Assembly: GCA_934359255.1 (NCBI GenBank)
Contig: CAKRLG010000022.1
Coordinates: forward strand, 1 to 37,210
Source of the DNA: an uncultured Ruminococcus sp.
GTDB lineage: Bacteria; Bacillota; Clostridia; Lachnospirales; Lachnospiraceae
DNA: 37,210 nt
Direction: 5' to 3'
The notes beneath the pieces were generated by a model. It was given only the letters and a program-made list of their open reading frames with translations. It had not been told where the DNA came from and ran no database searches. A program made the translations under genes and the position numbers. This document shows positions 16,958 through 25,127 of this stretch, piece after piece (the first letter of the stretch is position 1; each line of letters starts with the position of its first letter).

Positions 16958-16986
16958 TTGACATCAACGCGTTGAAGTGCTATAGT
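16958..16986 (+). promoter_or_regulatory. near-consensus promoter with palindromic operator in the spacer
   Basis: TTGACA (16958-16963) and TATAGT (16981-16986) are separated by exactly 17 bp. The spacer begins with the perfect 12-bp palindrome TCAACGCGTTGA (16964-16975). A repressor bound there would sit between the -35 and -10 boxes. The divergent GntR protein is the obvious candidate, although LacI-type operators also centre on CG. Another repeat, GTATTT...AAAATAC (about 16988-17019), lies just downstream. Confidence 0.8.
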
Positions 16987-17098
16987 CGTATTTAGTATAA
17001 TGCATTTTGCAAAATACAAAATAGGAGAGAAGATTACACAAGCAGGGCACAAAAAAGGTTTCCTTTCTGTGCCTTTTGGTTTGAAAGGGAGGAATAAC

Positions 17099-19039
17099 AT
17101 GGCAGAATACAACTGGCCTTACCCGAATGAATTCGGACAGACCGAAACTGTCGATGCAGACATTCTGGTTTTAGGCGGCGGTCTTGCAGGATGCTTCGCA
17201 GCTATTGCGGCAGCGAGGAAAGGAAAAAAGGTCGTACTGGTAGAAAAAGGCGCAACCAAGAGAAGCGGTGCAGCAGGAACCGGATTCGATCACTGGGAAT
17301 CCGCCTGTACGAACCCCTGTTCTCAGGTAACCCCGGAGGAGATCGCGAATGCTTATGTGGATGAGCAGGATCACTACAGCAACGGTATTGCACATTATAT
17401 CGAGTGCAGGGAGGGCTATGACCGTATGCTGGATCTGGAAAGCTTCGGAGGAAAGATTCGTGACACAGAGGATGAATTTAAGGGGGCGGAATTCCGCGAC
17501 GATGAGACGAAGCTGATGTTTGCGTATGATTATAAGAACCGGTTTACCCTTCGGGTATGGGGATCTACATTTAAACCGGCGCTTTATAACGAACTGAAAC
17601 GTCTGGGCGTTACAATCTACGACAGAACAGAGGCTACCGCGCTGCTTACTACGATTGAAGAGGGAAAGAAACGAGGCATCGGTGCCATCGGTATGAATGT
17701 ACATACGGGAAAACTGATGGTATTTCGTGCCAAAGCCACACTGCTTACGATGTCAAGACCGGCGCGTGTCTGGCTGTTTAACCCGGATCTTACCGGACTT
17801 TGTGAATTCCGTCCGATGCAGTCCATCGGAAGCGGACATGCCATGGGCTGGAGAGCCGGTATGGAATTTACTATGATGGAGAAGTCTGTCAAAGGTGAAT
17901 TCTCAGCGGCAGGCAGAAGCTTCCCGCCATATGGAACCGGAAACAACCACAACACCTGGTATGCTGCGACGATGGTAGATGCGAGAGGTGTGGAGATCCC
18001 GTATCTGGATCGTGACGGCAATGTGCTGAAAACGGTTTCTGAGAGATATTATCCGGTAAAAGGACAGAAATTTTTCCTCAAAGGCGGCGTGATCGATGAG
18101 CCGAAATACGAATACCGCGGACCGGAGACGATGCCCTTTGACGAGTTGATCAAACGCGGCTATAAACTGCCGTTTTATGCCGACTTAAGCAGAATGCCGG
18201 AGATGGAGCGAAAAGTTATCTGGGGCATGATGGTAGGAGAGGAAGGAAAAACCAAAATCCCGATTCTTCAGTATTACACCGAGCGTGGCTTTGATCCGGA
18301 AAAACATATGTTGCAAAGCTATGGAAACGGTTGGCAGTCCGCAGCCTTCCTGGATCAGGAGAGACAGTTGTTCGGAGCTCCGGGCGGAATCATGCATGAC
18401 TGGGATCTTAAGACCAATATTGATGGTATCTATGCTGCAGGTGATCAGTTATTTGCCTCCGATTGTGCAGGATTTGCCTGTACAACGGGATATTATGCCG
18501 GAAGAAAAGCGGCCGATTACAGTGACACGATCGCAGAACTGGCCGAGGTGGATCAGGCGGAAGTGGATGCCGAGAGAGAACGGCTGTATGCGCCGATGAA
18601 CCGTACAGAGGGTGTCACATGGAAAGAACTGAATATGGCAATCTCCAAAGCCATGCAGAATTATTGTGGCGGTGTGAAAAATGAGGATCTTCTGGTACAG
18701 GGTATTGATCTGCTGAAGTCTTACCGTGAAGAGGTTGTCCCGCAGCTGTACTGCAACAACCCGCATGAACTGATGCGTACCCACGAAGTGTTGGATATTC
18801 TGGATGTTTCCGAGATGATCCTTCATGCGTGTCTGATGCGGAAATCAAGTTCGAAACAGCTGTGCTTCTATCGAAGCGATTATCCGGAAATGGATCCGAA
18901 AGAAGATCACTGCTTTATCACGATCCGTCAGGAAAACGGAGTTCCGGTGCGCGGAACCGTGCCGGGAGATTATTTCGGTGATCTGAAAACAGAGTATGAG
19001 AAGAGAAATCAGGATTATATCGGAGGTGAGGCGAAATGA
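17099..19039 (+). CDS. FAD-dependent oxidoreductase, AprA/fumarate-reductase flavoprotein family
   Basis: A 646-residue cytoplasmic flavoprotein. The dinucleotide-binding fold is at the N-terminus (ADILVLGGGLAGCFAAIAAA, GGGLAG at 26-31, then VVLVEKG). The C-terminal FAD contact region is GIYAAGDQLFASDCAGFACTTG, followed by a helical domain typical of the adenylylsulfate reductase alpha/succinate dehydrogenase flavoprotein superfamily. The overlapping ferredoxin gene makes an AprAB-like pair. The substrate is unknown; sulfate reduction is unlikely (see rejected items). The ATG at 17099 follows GGGAGG. There is no signal peptide. The pair probably transfers electrons between ferredoxin and an organic substrate imported by the permease at 19417. 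Confidence 0.88.
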   Translation: MAEYNWPYPNEFGQTETVDADILVLGGGLAGCFAAIAAARKGKKVVLVEKGATKRSGAAGTGFDHWESACTNPCSQVTPEEIANAYVDEQDHYSNGIAHYIECREGYDRMLDLESFGGKIRDTEDEFKGAEFRDDETKLMFAYDYKNRFTLRVWGSTFKPALYNELKRLGVTIYDRTEATALLTTIEEGKKRGIGAIGMNVHTGKLMVFRAKATLLTMSRPARVWLFNPDLTGLCEFRPMQSIGSGHAMGWRAGMEFTMMEKSVKGEFSAAGRSFPPYGTGNNHNTWYAATMVDARGVEIPYLDRDGNVLKTVSERYYPVKGQKFFLKGGVIDEPKYEYRGPETMPFDELIKRGYKLPFYADLSRMPEMERKVIWGMMVGEEGKTKIPILQYYTERGFDPEKHMLQSYGNGWQSAAFLDQERQLFGAPGGIMHDWDLKTNIDGIYAAGDQLFASDCAGFACTTGYYAGRKAADYSDTIAELAEVDQAEVDAERERLYAPMNRTEGVTWKELNMAISKAMQNYCGGVKNEDLLVQGIDLLKSYREEVVPQLYCNNPHELMRTHEVLDILDVSEMILHACLMRKSSSKQLCFYRSDYPEMDPKEDHCFITIRQENGVPVRGTVPGDYFGDLKTEYEKRNQDYIGGEAK

Positions 19040-19320
19040 GTCAGATGAAAGTGGAAGTAATCCCGTGCAGCGCCACACCGCTGATCTATAATGAAGAAAA
19101 ATGTATCGGATGTAACGCCTGTGCAGAGATCTGCCAGTGCGATATCATCCTCCCGAATCCGGAAAAGGGAAAACATCCGATCGTGATGTTCCCGGGAGAA
19201 TGTTATTACTGCGGAGCCTGCGTGATGGTCTGTCCGAAAAAGGGTGCGATTCGTCTGCAGCATCCGGTTATGAACCGTGCAAAATTCGTTCCGGTAAAGT
19301 CGGAACCGAAGGCAGAGTAA
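19036..19320 (+). CDS. ferredoxin-like protein with two [4Fe-4S] sites (AprB-like)
   Basis: A 94-residue electron-transfer protein with two cluster motifs: C23-I-G-C-N-A-C-A-E-I-C and C56-Y-Y-C-G-A-C-V-M-V-C-P. It starts inside the last codon of the flavoprotein gene (ATGA overlap), so the two are translated together and very likely form one complex. Compared with AprB of sulfate reducers (about 150 residues) the C-terminal tail is short. A basic end (KFVPVKSEPK) follows the second cluster. Confidence 0.92.
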   Translation: MSQMKVEVIPCSATPLIYNEEKCIGCNACAEICQCDIILPNPEKGKHPIVMFPGECYYCGACVMVCPKKGAIRLQHPVMNRAKFVPVKSEPKAE

Positions 19321-19416
19321 GTCGGAGATAACAAGAGAAAAATCAGAAAAACTGCAGGAGTCAGATAATGGAAGAAAGTATTCGGTCAGATTTCGGGCAG
19401 TATTGGAGGAAAAAAC

Positions 19417-20808
19417 GTGGAAACAAATACAAAAAAGAAGATAGGTCTTCTGGGATGTATCGGAACGGGAATCGGTGCGATCATCGGATCCGGGATTTTC
19501 GGCTCCCTGCCTACCGTAATCAATGATATCGGAACCGGTATCGTGCTGGCATTGCTGGCAACCATCGTGTACACACTTGCAAAGACGATTCCGAATGTTT
19601 ACCTTTCATCGGTAACACCGGCGTCTGGAAGCTTTTTTATCGCACCGACAAAACTGATCCATCCGGCGGTCGGTGTGTTTATGGCAGCACAGAATCTGCT
19701 GCAGCCGGTATTGATTTCAGTATTTGCCGTGCTGTTCGGAGATTATTTTGTGGCGCTGTTCCCGGCGCTGGAAGGATATAAAACGCTGATCAGCATTGTG
19801 ATTCTGCTGATCTATACGGGAATCGCATGGCAGGGCAATCATACCTTTGCGTTTGTCAATAATATCATGGTAGTAGTATTGATGGTGGCTATGGGCTGTT
19901 ATATTTTTGTCGGTATGCCAAGCATTGATACCTCCAGACTGACACTGGGCGAAATCTTCAATCCGGGCGTGAAACTGACCAGCTTTGCGGCAGCAGTCGG
20001 TGTGCTGGCATCTTCGCTGTCCGGTGGAAGCGCGGTTTCCCAGATCGCAGATGATGTAAAGAATCCGAACCGGAACATTCCACTGGCATTACTCCTGTCC
20101 CCAACGATTGTTGCATTTATCTATATCGGTATGGGTATTGTTACCATCGGCTGCATGCCGGCAGGAGAACTGACCACACTTTCAGAGGTGGGAAAAATAT
20201 TCCTGCCTTCCGGTCTTCTGACATTTTTTATCGTAGGAGGTCCGCTGTTCGGTGTTCTGACTTCAATGGTTCCAGTTATTATGTTAACCTGCGCCCAGAT
20301 TCAGGCGGCGGCAGATAATGATCTGTTTCCGGCTTTTGTCGGAAAGAAAAATAAGAATGGAGTATCACCGGTGATTCTTTGCTTCGTTATGCTCTTTTCT
20401 ATCTGCTGTGTGGCGACCGGATCCAGTTTTGGAGTGTTAATGACTGTATTTTCTTTCGTCAATGCACTGTCGGATATCGCTCTTTGTCTGGTACCGTTCT
20501 TCCTGAAAAAGAAATATCCGCATGCCTGCAATCATTCTACCTTCAAGATGGCCATCGGTCTGGTATATGCACTGTCAGCCTTTGCGTTTGTAGTCGCAGC
20601 CTATCTGGCATATGCGATGATCAGTACGCTGGGAATGACCGTATGGCTGATGATCCTTGGTGCAATTGTACTGTTTGTGATCTATATTCTGATCCGTATC
20701 TCTTATCTGAAGAAACACGGCCGGGATCTGATCGCAGAACTGAAACAACCATATGAGCCATGGGAAGCCCGCGAGCGTGAGTGCAAATCGATGGATGAAG
20801 GAAAATGA
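19417..20808 (+). CDS. APC family amino acid permease
   Basis: A 463-residue membrane transporter of the amino acid-polyamine-organocation superfamily with about twelve helices. The N-terminal motif GCIGTGIGAIIGSGIFGSLP (residues 10-29) is the unwound helix 1 that holds the substrate; AQIADDVKNPNRNIPLALL-like sequence follows helix 6. The start is a GTG at 19417 after GGAGGAAAAAAC. It lies 96 bp after the ferredoxin gene and is probably in the same transcript, suggesting that it imports or exchanges the flavoenzyme's substrate. The last 628 bp are present again, diverged, at 29805-30432 on the far side of the CRISPR locus. Confidence 0.9.
   Translation: METNTKKKIGLLGCIGTGIGAIIGSGIFGSLPTVINDIGTGIVLALLATIVYTLAKTIPNVYLSSVTPASGSFFIAPTKLIHPAVGVFMAAQNLLQPVLISVFAVLFGDYFVALFPALEGYKTLISIVILLIYTGIAWQGNHTFAFVNNIMVVVLMVAMGCYIFVGMPSIDTSRLTLGEIFNPGVKLTSFAAAVGVLASSLSGGSAVSQIADDVKNPNRNIPLALLLSPTIVAFIYIGMGIVTIGCMPAGELTTLSEVGKIFLPSGLLTFFIVGGPLFGVLTSMVPVIMLTCAQIQAAADNDLFPAFVGKKNKNGVSPVILCFVMLFSICCVATGSSFGVLMTVFSFVNALSDIALCLVPFFLKKKYPHACNHSTFKMAIGLVYALSAFAFVVAAYLAYAMISTLGMTVWLMILGAIVLFVIYILIRISYLKKHGRDLIAELKQPYEPWEARERECKSMDEGK
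20181..20808 (+). repeat. 628-bp direct repeat, left copy (3' end of permease)
   Basis: This segment aligns without a gap to 29805-30432 (constant offset 9624). The first 69 bp are identical; afterwards the copies differ at roughly 10-20 % of sites, mostly synonymous. The two copies bracket the whole CRISPR-Cas locus. The left copy is part of an intact gene and the right copy is a fragment. Confidence 0.95.
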
Positions 20809-20832
20809 TATACTATTGATTATAGATGATAT

Positions 20833-20881
20833 AAAAAGTGCGTAAGCTTGGTGAGAACAATCCGGGGCTTACGCACTTTTT
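20833..20881. terminator. strong bidirectional terminator
   Basis: AAAAAGTGCGTAAGC (20833-20847) and GCTTACGCACTTTTT (20867-20881) form a perfect 15-bp stem ending in T-runs on both strands. It ends the permease operon from the left and would also end the minus-strand CreR-like RNA coming from the right. Confidence 0.92.
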
Positions 20882-20919
20882 ATGTATTGCTTTTTGAGAT
20901 GTATTGGGAAAGCAATGAA

Positions 20920-21008
20920 AAAAATATTCCAATATGGGACTATTAAAGGTATTTTGCAGGTGTTAAAAACTGCTTCAAATTTACATTCCAAAATGTACGT
21001 AAAATATT
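20920..21008 (-). ncRNA. candidate CreR/CreA-like guide RNA (degenerate repeat, pseudo-spacer, degenerate repeat)
   Basis: Read on the minus strand. The upstream pseudo-repeat (21008-20979) matches the CRISPR repeat at 16 of its last 17 positions (ACATTTTGGAATGTAAA against ACATATTGGAATGTAAA) and then has T, as repeat 4 of the array does. A 29-nt pseudo-spacer (20978-20950) follows, beginning TTGAAGCAGTTTTTAA. The downstream pseudo-repeat (20949-20921) keeps TTAATAG and CATATTGGAAT of the real repeat (19 of 29 positions). A minus-strand promoter lies directly upstream and a strong hairpin terminator at 20833-20881, giving an RNA of about 165 nt. The pseudo-spacer start matches the cas6 promoter at 14 of 16 positions next to CCA. 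Known CreR/CreA RNAs guide Cascade with such partial matches to repress promoters without cleavage. Confidence 0.8.
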
Positions 21009-21034
21009 ATAATGAAATACAGGCGAAAAGTAAA
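21006..21034 (-). promoter_or_regulatory. promoter of the CreR-like RNA
   Basis: On the minus strand TTTACT (21029-21034) and a perfect TATAAT (21006-21011) are separated by exactly 17 bp. The predicted start near 20999 places the well-conserved 3' half of the upstream pseudo-repeat at the very 5' end of the RNA. Confidence 0.65.
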
Positions 21035-21064
21035 TGAGAAAAATAAATGCAAAATTAAATTAAT

Positions 21065-21095
21065 CCATTGGAACAGTTTTTAAAAATGTTATAGT
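21065..21095 (+). promoter_or_regulatory. cas operon promoter overlapping the CreR-like target site
   Basis: TTGGAA (21068-21073) and TATAGT (21090-21095) are 16 bp apart, 23 bp before the cas6 start codon. The stretch 21068-21083 (TTGGAACAGTTTTTAA) matches the first 16 nt of the pseudo-spacer except at positions 4 and 6, and the three bases before it (21065-21067) are CCA, a functional I-B PAM in related clostridia. Cascade bound here would cover the -35 box. Confidence 0.7.
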
Positions 21096-21117
21096 GGGAT
21101 CAGAAGGAGGGATTGAT

Positions 21118-21840
21118 ATGACAGAGCTAAAATTAGAGTTTCTGTTAGAAGAACCGGAAATCCCGGCAGAGGTGGATCGTTTGTTACTAAGTTTTTTAAA
21201 GGCATCTGTAGAAAAATATTCTCCGGAACTTTTCGAAAAACTTTATACAAAAAAGCAATCCGTCATGAAAACATATTGCTGGTCATGCTATCTGCCGGGA
21301 GCACGATTCGCAGCAGACAAGATTTATCTGAAAGAAAATCGGTTTATGGTAACATTTTCCGATGCGGACATGGGAGAACTATTTGAATTCTTTAATGCAT
21401 TTCAGTTAATGCGGAATATAGAGTATCCCATGGGAGGAAACTCGATGAAACTGCGTGAAGTGAAAGCAAAAAAGATTCCGGAGATTAAAGAATCGGAGCT
21501 TATCATAAAAATGCAGAGTTCCTTACTGGCAAGAAAACATGATCCGGAAAATAATACGGATATCTATTATACCTGTGAGGATCCTGAGCTTTCGGATACA
21601 TTAAAAGACAATCTGAAGTTCTTCTTGAACAAGATCGGATGGGACGAAGATGTGGATTGTTTTTCGATTGTTCCGGTGAAAGGAAAAAAGATTGTTGCGA
21701 AAGTATGGGGAAGACCAACAAATGCCAGTATTGGGATATACAAACTACAGGGAACGCCCCGGCTTTTAGATTTCCTGTACTCTGCAGGACTTGGAAGCCG
21801 CAGATCGGAAGGCCATGGGAAATGGGAAATCGTCTGGTAG
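21118..21840 (+). CDS. cas6: CRISPR endoribonuclease Cas6
   Basis: A 240-residue RNase that cuts the CRISPR precursor RNA inside each repeat, leaving an 8-nt 5' handle (ATGTAAAG or ATGTAAAT here). The N-terminal ferredoxin-like fold begins ELKLEFLLEEPEIPAEV, and the C-terminal Gly-rich signature of the family is FLYSAGLGSRRSEGHGKWEIVW. It is the first gene of the cas operon, with AGGAGGG 6 nt before the ATG at 21118; the longer upstream frame has no ribosome site. It should also process the CreR-like RNA at 20920-21008. Confidence 0.92.
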   Translation: MTELKLEFLLEEPEIPAEVDRLLLSFLKASVEKYSPELFEKLYTKKQSVMKTYCWSCYLPGARFAADKIYLKENRFMVTFSDADMGELFEFFNAFQLMRNIEYPMGGNSMKLREVKAKKIPEIKESELIIKMQSSLLARKHDPENNTDIYYTCEDPELSDTLKDNLKFFLNKIGWDEDVDCFSIVPVKGKKIVAKVWGRPTNASIGIYKLQGTPRLLDFLYSAGLGSRRSEGHGKWEIVW

Positions 21841-21856
21841 AGAGAGGTGATATTTT

Positions 21857-23536
21857 ATGGAAAAATATGCAATTACGCCAGGTGATTTTCTGAAAAACGC
21901 CGGAATCGTCGGGATGAAATATATACTGGATTGCGCAAAGGCGCAGGAAGGTGTTGACTTTGGCATATCGGAAGACGGTCAGGAGATGTGGCTGAACTGC
22001 GAATTTATTCAAAATGCGGACTGGACCAGTCTGTATTTCCAGGCATGTGTGCAAAATTTTGGAAGGTTTACTGTTTACCAGGGCGTAATGGAGAAAATCA
22101 AGTGCTGTATCGGGAAAATTCAGAATGAAAAATGGAATCCGGGAAAGAACGAAAAGGATGATTTGAAATTTATCAATGACAAACTGCTCTCGAACAGTTA
22201 CCAGGCCGGCTTTGAAAATATCAAAGATCAGATCGAACATCCGGAAGTTTATATAACACTGAAAAAAGAAAAACTGATTGATAAAATGACAGCGGAAGAA
22301 TTACTGGAAAGGCTTTCGAAATTACAGGTGTTTCTGGAGCAGGAGAAATGCAAAGAGACGTTTATTATGAAAAGTGTAGTCTACAACTATATCAATCGTT
22401 TCTGGGATGGAAAAAGTTTTCTGCTTCGCTCGAATGCAAAAAAAGATATGAGGGAACAGTTTGAAAAAGATTTTTCAGAACCATTCCGAAAATACTTTAT
22501 GACAGATCATACAAAAGCAAAGGATCTGTGTATTGACTGTGGAGAACCTGTAACCACAAAAGAGAAAGTATCCATCACATTTATGAAGGAAGTCGGGGAC
22601 GATTTTACAAGAAAACGGTCTGCGTTCTGGAATTGTAATGTGGATGCGTTCCTGTGTCCGGTCTGTACGTTTCTGTATGCAGCAAGTCCGCTTGGGTTCC
22701 GACTGTTTGCCAATAAATTTGTGTTTGTCAATAATAACAGTGATATGTTCACTCTGCTGGCAGCAAATTCCAAAAACAGGAAAAGCAGTCTGGAAGGAGA
22801 AAAAGAAGAGAATCAGAGATATTCCCAGTGGTTTGCGGAAACTCTGAATATCATATTGAATGAGAAAAGACAGGAACTTTCCAATATTCAGGTGATCCTG
22901 CGTGGAACCGGGGATAAGGACAGATATAAACTTTCTATTATCAACAAGGATATACTGAATATCCTGAAAAGGGAAGATGTAGAAAAAGCATTGAAAAATC
23001 TTGGTCAGTATCCGTTCATAAAGATCAGAAATGATTTTGTAAATGTGCATGAACAGGCTGTTATGAACCTGTTGGGCCATCAGAATCAGTATATTTTGTT
23101 AGATTCCCTGCTGAGAGAAGCCATTGCAGGGAATGCTGCATCAAACTTTCATATACATTGGGTATATGAGATTCAGAAGGGAACAGAGATCAGTTACAAA
23201 AAAGAAGAAGAGAAGGAGGTTCTTATGTATTGCATCAGTATGAAAAAGAGCGGTTCGGAATTACGAAAAGCGATCATGACCGCAAAAAAAGACACGACCG
23301 GAGATAGTCTGCGTGGTATCGAGTATCAGCTGCTTAATGCGCTGTCGGTAAAAAATACAGAGAAATTTATGGATATCGTTGCGAGACTGTACAGTTCCTA
23401 TGGATCGGAAAAACTCCTGATACCGAATGGGATGATTCGGATGTTACAGGACAAAGAAAAATTTTCGGAGTATGGATACGCATTTGTTTTAGGACTGATT
23501 GGATGTTATGAAGGAAAGAAAGAGGTAGAACAATGA
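21857..23536 (+). CDS. cas8b: Cas8, Cst1-type CXXC-CXXC large subunit of type I-B Cascade
   Basis: A 559-residue protein, expected to be the large subunit that recognises the PAM within Cascade. Its hallmark is two CxxC pairs, C225-I-D-C228 and C267-P-V-C270, likely binding zinc, with the conserved RKRSAFWNCNVDAFLCPVCTF context of the Cst1 family. Most of the rest is poorly conserved, as is normal for Cas8. It starts 16 bp after cas6 and overlaps cas7 by 4 bp. Confidence 0.9.
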   Translation: MEKYAITPGDFLKNAGIVGMKYILDCAKAQEGVDFGISEDGQEMWLNCEFIQNADWTSLYFQACVQNFGRFTVYQGVMEKIKCCIGKIQNEKWNPGKNEKDDLKFINDKLLSNSYQAGFENIKDQIEHPEVYITLKKEKLIDKMTAEELLERLSKLQVFLEQEKCKETFIMKSVVYNYINRFWDGKSFLLRSNAKKDMREQFEKDFSEPFRKYFMTDHTKAKDLCIDCGEPVTTKEKVSITFMKEVGDDFTRKRSAFWNCNVDAFLCPVCTFLYAASPLGFRLFANKFVFVNNNSDMFTLLAANSKNRKSSLEGEKEENQRYSQWFAETLNIILNEKRQELSNIQVILRGTGDKDRYKLSIINKDILNILKREDVEKALKNLGQYPFIKIRNDFVNVHEQAVMNLLGHQNQYILLDSLLREAIAGNAASNFHIHWVYEIQKGTEISYKKEEEKEVLMYCISMKKSGSELRKAIMTAKKDTTGDSLRGIEYQLLNALSVKNTEKFMDIVARLYSSYGSEKLLIPNGMIRMLQDKEKFSEYGYAFVLGLIGCYEGKKEVEQ

Positions 23537-24408
23537 GAAGAGAAGGATTGACAGTAACTATGGTTTTTCTTGCGGAAAGTGCCAATTACGGAGAGGGAAT
23601 CGGAAATATTTCTACATTAAAGAAAATGTCAAGAGGAAACCACGAGCAGTATTCGTATATTTCCAGGCAGGCGATGCGTTATAACATTGTCCGGCAGGCA
23701 AACTGGGATCAGACTCCGGTGGACGGAAAAAGCGGTGTGGTTCAGTTTGCACCGTCTGCAACGATTGCGGAATATCCGGAAATCGATCTGTTCGGCTATA
23801 TGAAGACAGCGGCAAAGGATGGCGATCAGAAAGGCGGAGCGTCTACAAGAAGCGCTGTAGTGAGACTGAGTAATGCTATTGCACTGGAGCCGTTTTTGGG
23901 TAATCTGGAGTTCTTAACTAACATGGGACTGGCAGCAAGAGGAAAGCTGGAGAATGGAATTGCACAGAGCGAAATTCAGCGATCATTTTATACTTATACC
24001 ATAACGGTCGATCTGGACCGGGTAGGGATTGACGGAGAAGTGCAGATCACAGGAGAAGAAAAAGCAGATCGTGTGAAAACACTTCTGGATACCGTGCAGT
24101 ATTTGTATCGGGATATCAAAGGTAGAAGGGAAAATCTGAGCCCATTGTTTGCGATCGGGGGAAGATATGAACGGAGAAATCCATTTTTTGAAAACAGGAT
24201 CCGGATAGAAAATGATCAGATCAATGTAGAAACTCTGGCGGAACTGTTAGAGGACGACGCGATCCGCACCCACACATTTACCGGTGTCGTAACAGGAACT
24301 TTTGACAATGAAAATGAGATCCGGGGAAAATTATCCGGAGAATCCGTAGGTGCAGCATTCAGACATTTAAAAGAGGAAGTGGAACAGTATTATGGAGAAA
24401 GCAATTAG
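23533..24408 (+). CDS. cas7: Cas7 (Cst2/DevR family) backbone subunit
   Basis: A 291-residue RRM-fold protein that forms the backbone of Cascade along the crRNA. The N-terminus has the family pattern LTVTMVFLAESANYGEG and SYISRQAMRYNIVRQ; central segments RSAVVRLSNAIALEPFLGN and DRVKTLLDTVQYLYRDIKGRRENLSPLF follow. The ATG at 23533 overlaps the cas8 stop, and the end overlaps cas5 by 17 bp, consistent with coupled translation of the Cascade subunits. Confidence 0.93.
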   Translation: MRREGLTVTMVFLAESANYGEGIGNISTLKKMSRGNHEQYSYISRQAMRYNIVRQANWDQTPVDGKSGVVQFAPSATIAEYPEIDLFGYMKTAAKDGDQKGGASTRSAVVRLSNAIALEPFLGNLEFLTNMGLAARGKLENGIAQSEIQRSFYTYTITVDLDRVGIDGEVQITGEEKADRVKTLLDTVQYLYRDIKGRRENLSPLFAIGGRYERRNPFFENRIRIENDQINVETLAELLEDDAIRTHTFTGVVTGTFDNENEIRGKLSGESVGAAFRHLKEEVEQYYGESN

Positions 24409-25105
24409 AGTTCAGTGTTTTCAGAACCTGGTAAATTATCGAAAACCGAGCAGCTTTATCATAAAAGAGACATTCCCGCTTCCTCCGTATTCTACGGTGC
24501 TTGGAATGATCCATGCGGCCTGCGGATACCAGGAATTTCATCCGATGAAACTGTGTATTCAGGGAACAAACAGCGGAATGGTGTCGGAACTGTATACCAG
24601 ATATTCCTTTTCTTCTGGTACGAAGTATGAAGAGGGAAGACATCAGCTGTGTGTGGATGGAAAATATGGTGTGTTTAAGGGGATCGCGAATGTAGAACTG
24701 GTTTGTGATAATCACATGGTGATTCATATTATTCCGGCAGAGGAAGATTTTGCACATGTATATCAATCTCTTCTATATCCGGGCAGGTATTTATCCCTGG
24801 GAAGATATGAGGATCTCCTGGATATCGAACGGGTTGACATTGTGAAAATTCATCAGGAAGAGGAAGTAGATCTCAAGCGGGATATGTACATACCGGTAGC
24901 GATGGCAGAGACACTGGGGATTGAGAAAAGTCGTATGACGGTGTACCATCTGACAAAGGAATATGAGATTACCAAACAGGGTCTGCGGCGGTGGAAAAAG
25001 GAAAATGGAAGAGTCAATGCTTTTTATTATCCTGCAGGAAATACACTGGGGCAGGGTGCCTACGTGGACGATTTCGAGGAAGATGCAGCGTTAGTGTTCT
25101 GTTAA
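24392..25105 (+). CDS. cas5: Cas5 (Cas5t) subunit
   Basis: A 237-residue RAMP protein that caps the 5' handle of the crRNA in Cascade. The N-terminal signature is RKPSSFIIKETFPLPPYSTVLGMIHAACG, followed by a Gly/Arg-containing region (LLYPGRYLSLGRYEDLLDIE) typical of Cas5. It starts inside the end of cas7. The C-terminus is short, with no added domain. Confidence 0.92.
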   Translation: MEKAIRVQCFQNLVNYRKPSSFIIKETFPLPPYSTVLGMIHAACGYQEFHPMKLCIQGTNSGMVSELYTRYSFSSGTKYEEGRHQLCVDGKYGVFKGIANVELVCDNHMVIHIIPAEEDFAHVYQSLLYPGRYLSLGRYEDLLDIERVDIVKIHQEEEVDLKRDMYIPVAMAETLGIEKSRMTVYHLTKEYEITKQGLRRWKKENGRVNAFYYPAGNTLGQGAYVDDFEEDAALVFC

Positions 25106-25127
25106 AGAAGGTCAGAAAGGCGTGGGA

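Noticed and set aside
17099..19320. Dissimilatory sulfate reduction (true AprAB)
   Set aside because: The ferredoxin is only 94 residues and lacks the AprB tail, no sat, qmo or dsr genes are nearby, and the operon contains an APC permease and a GntR regulator. Only family membership can be supported.
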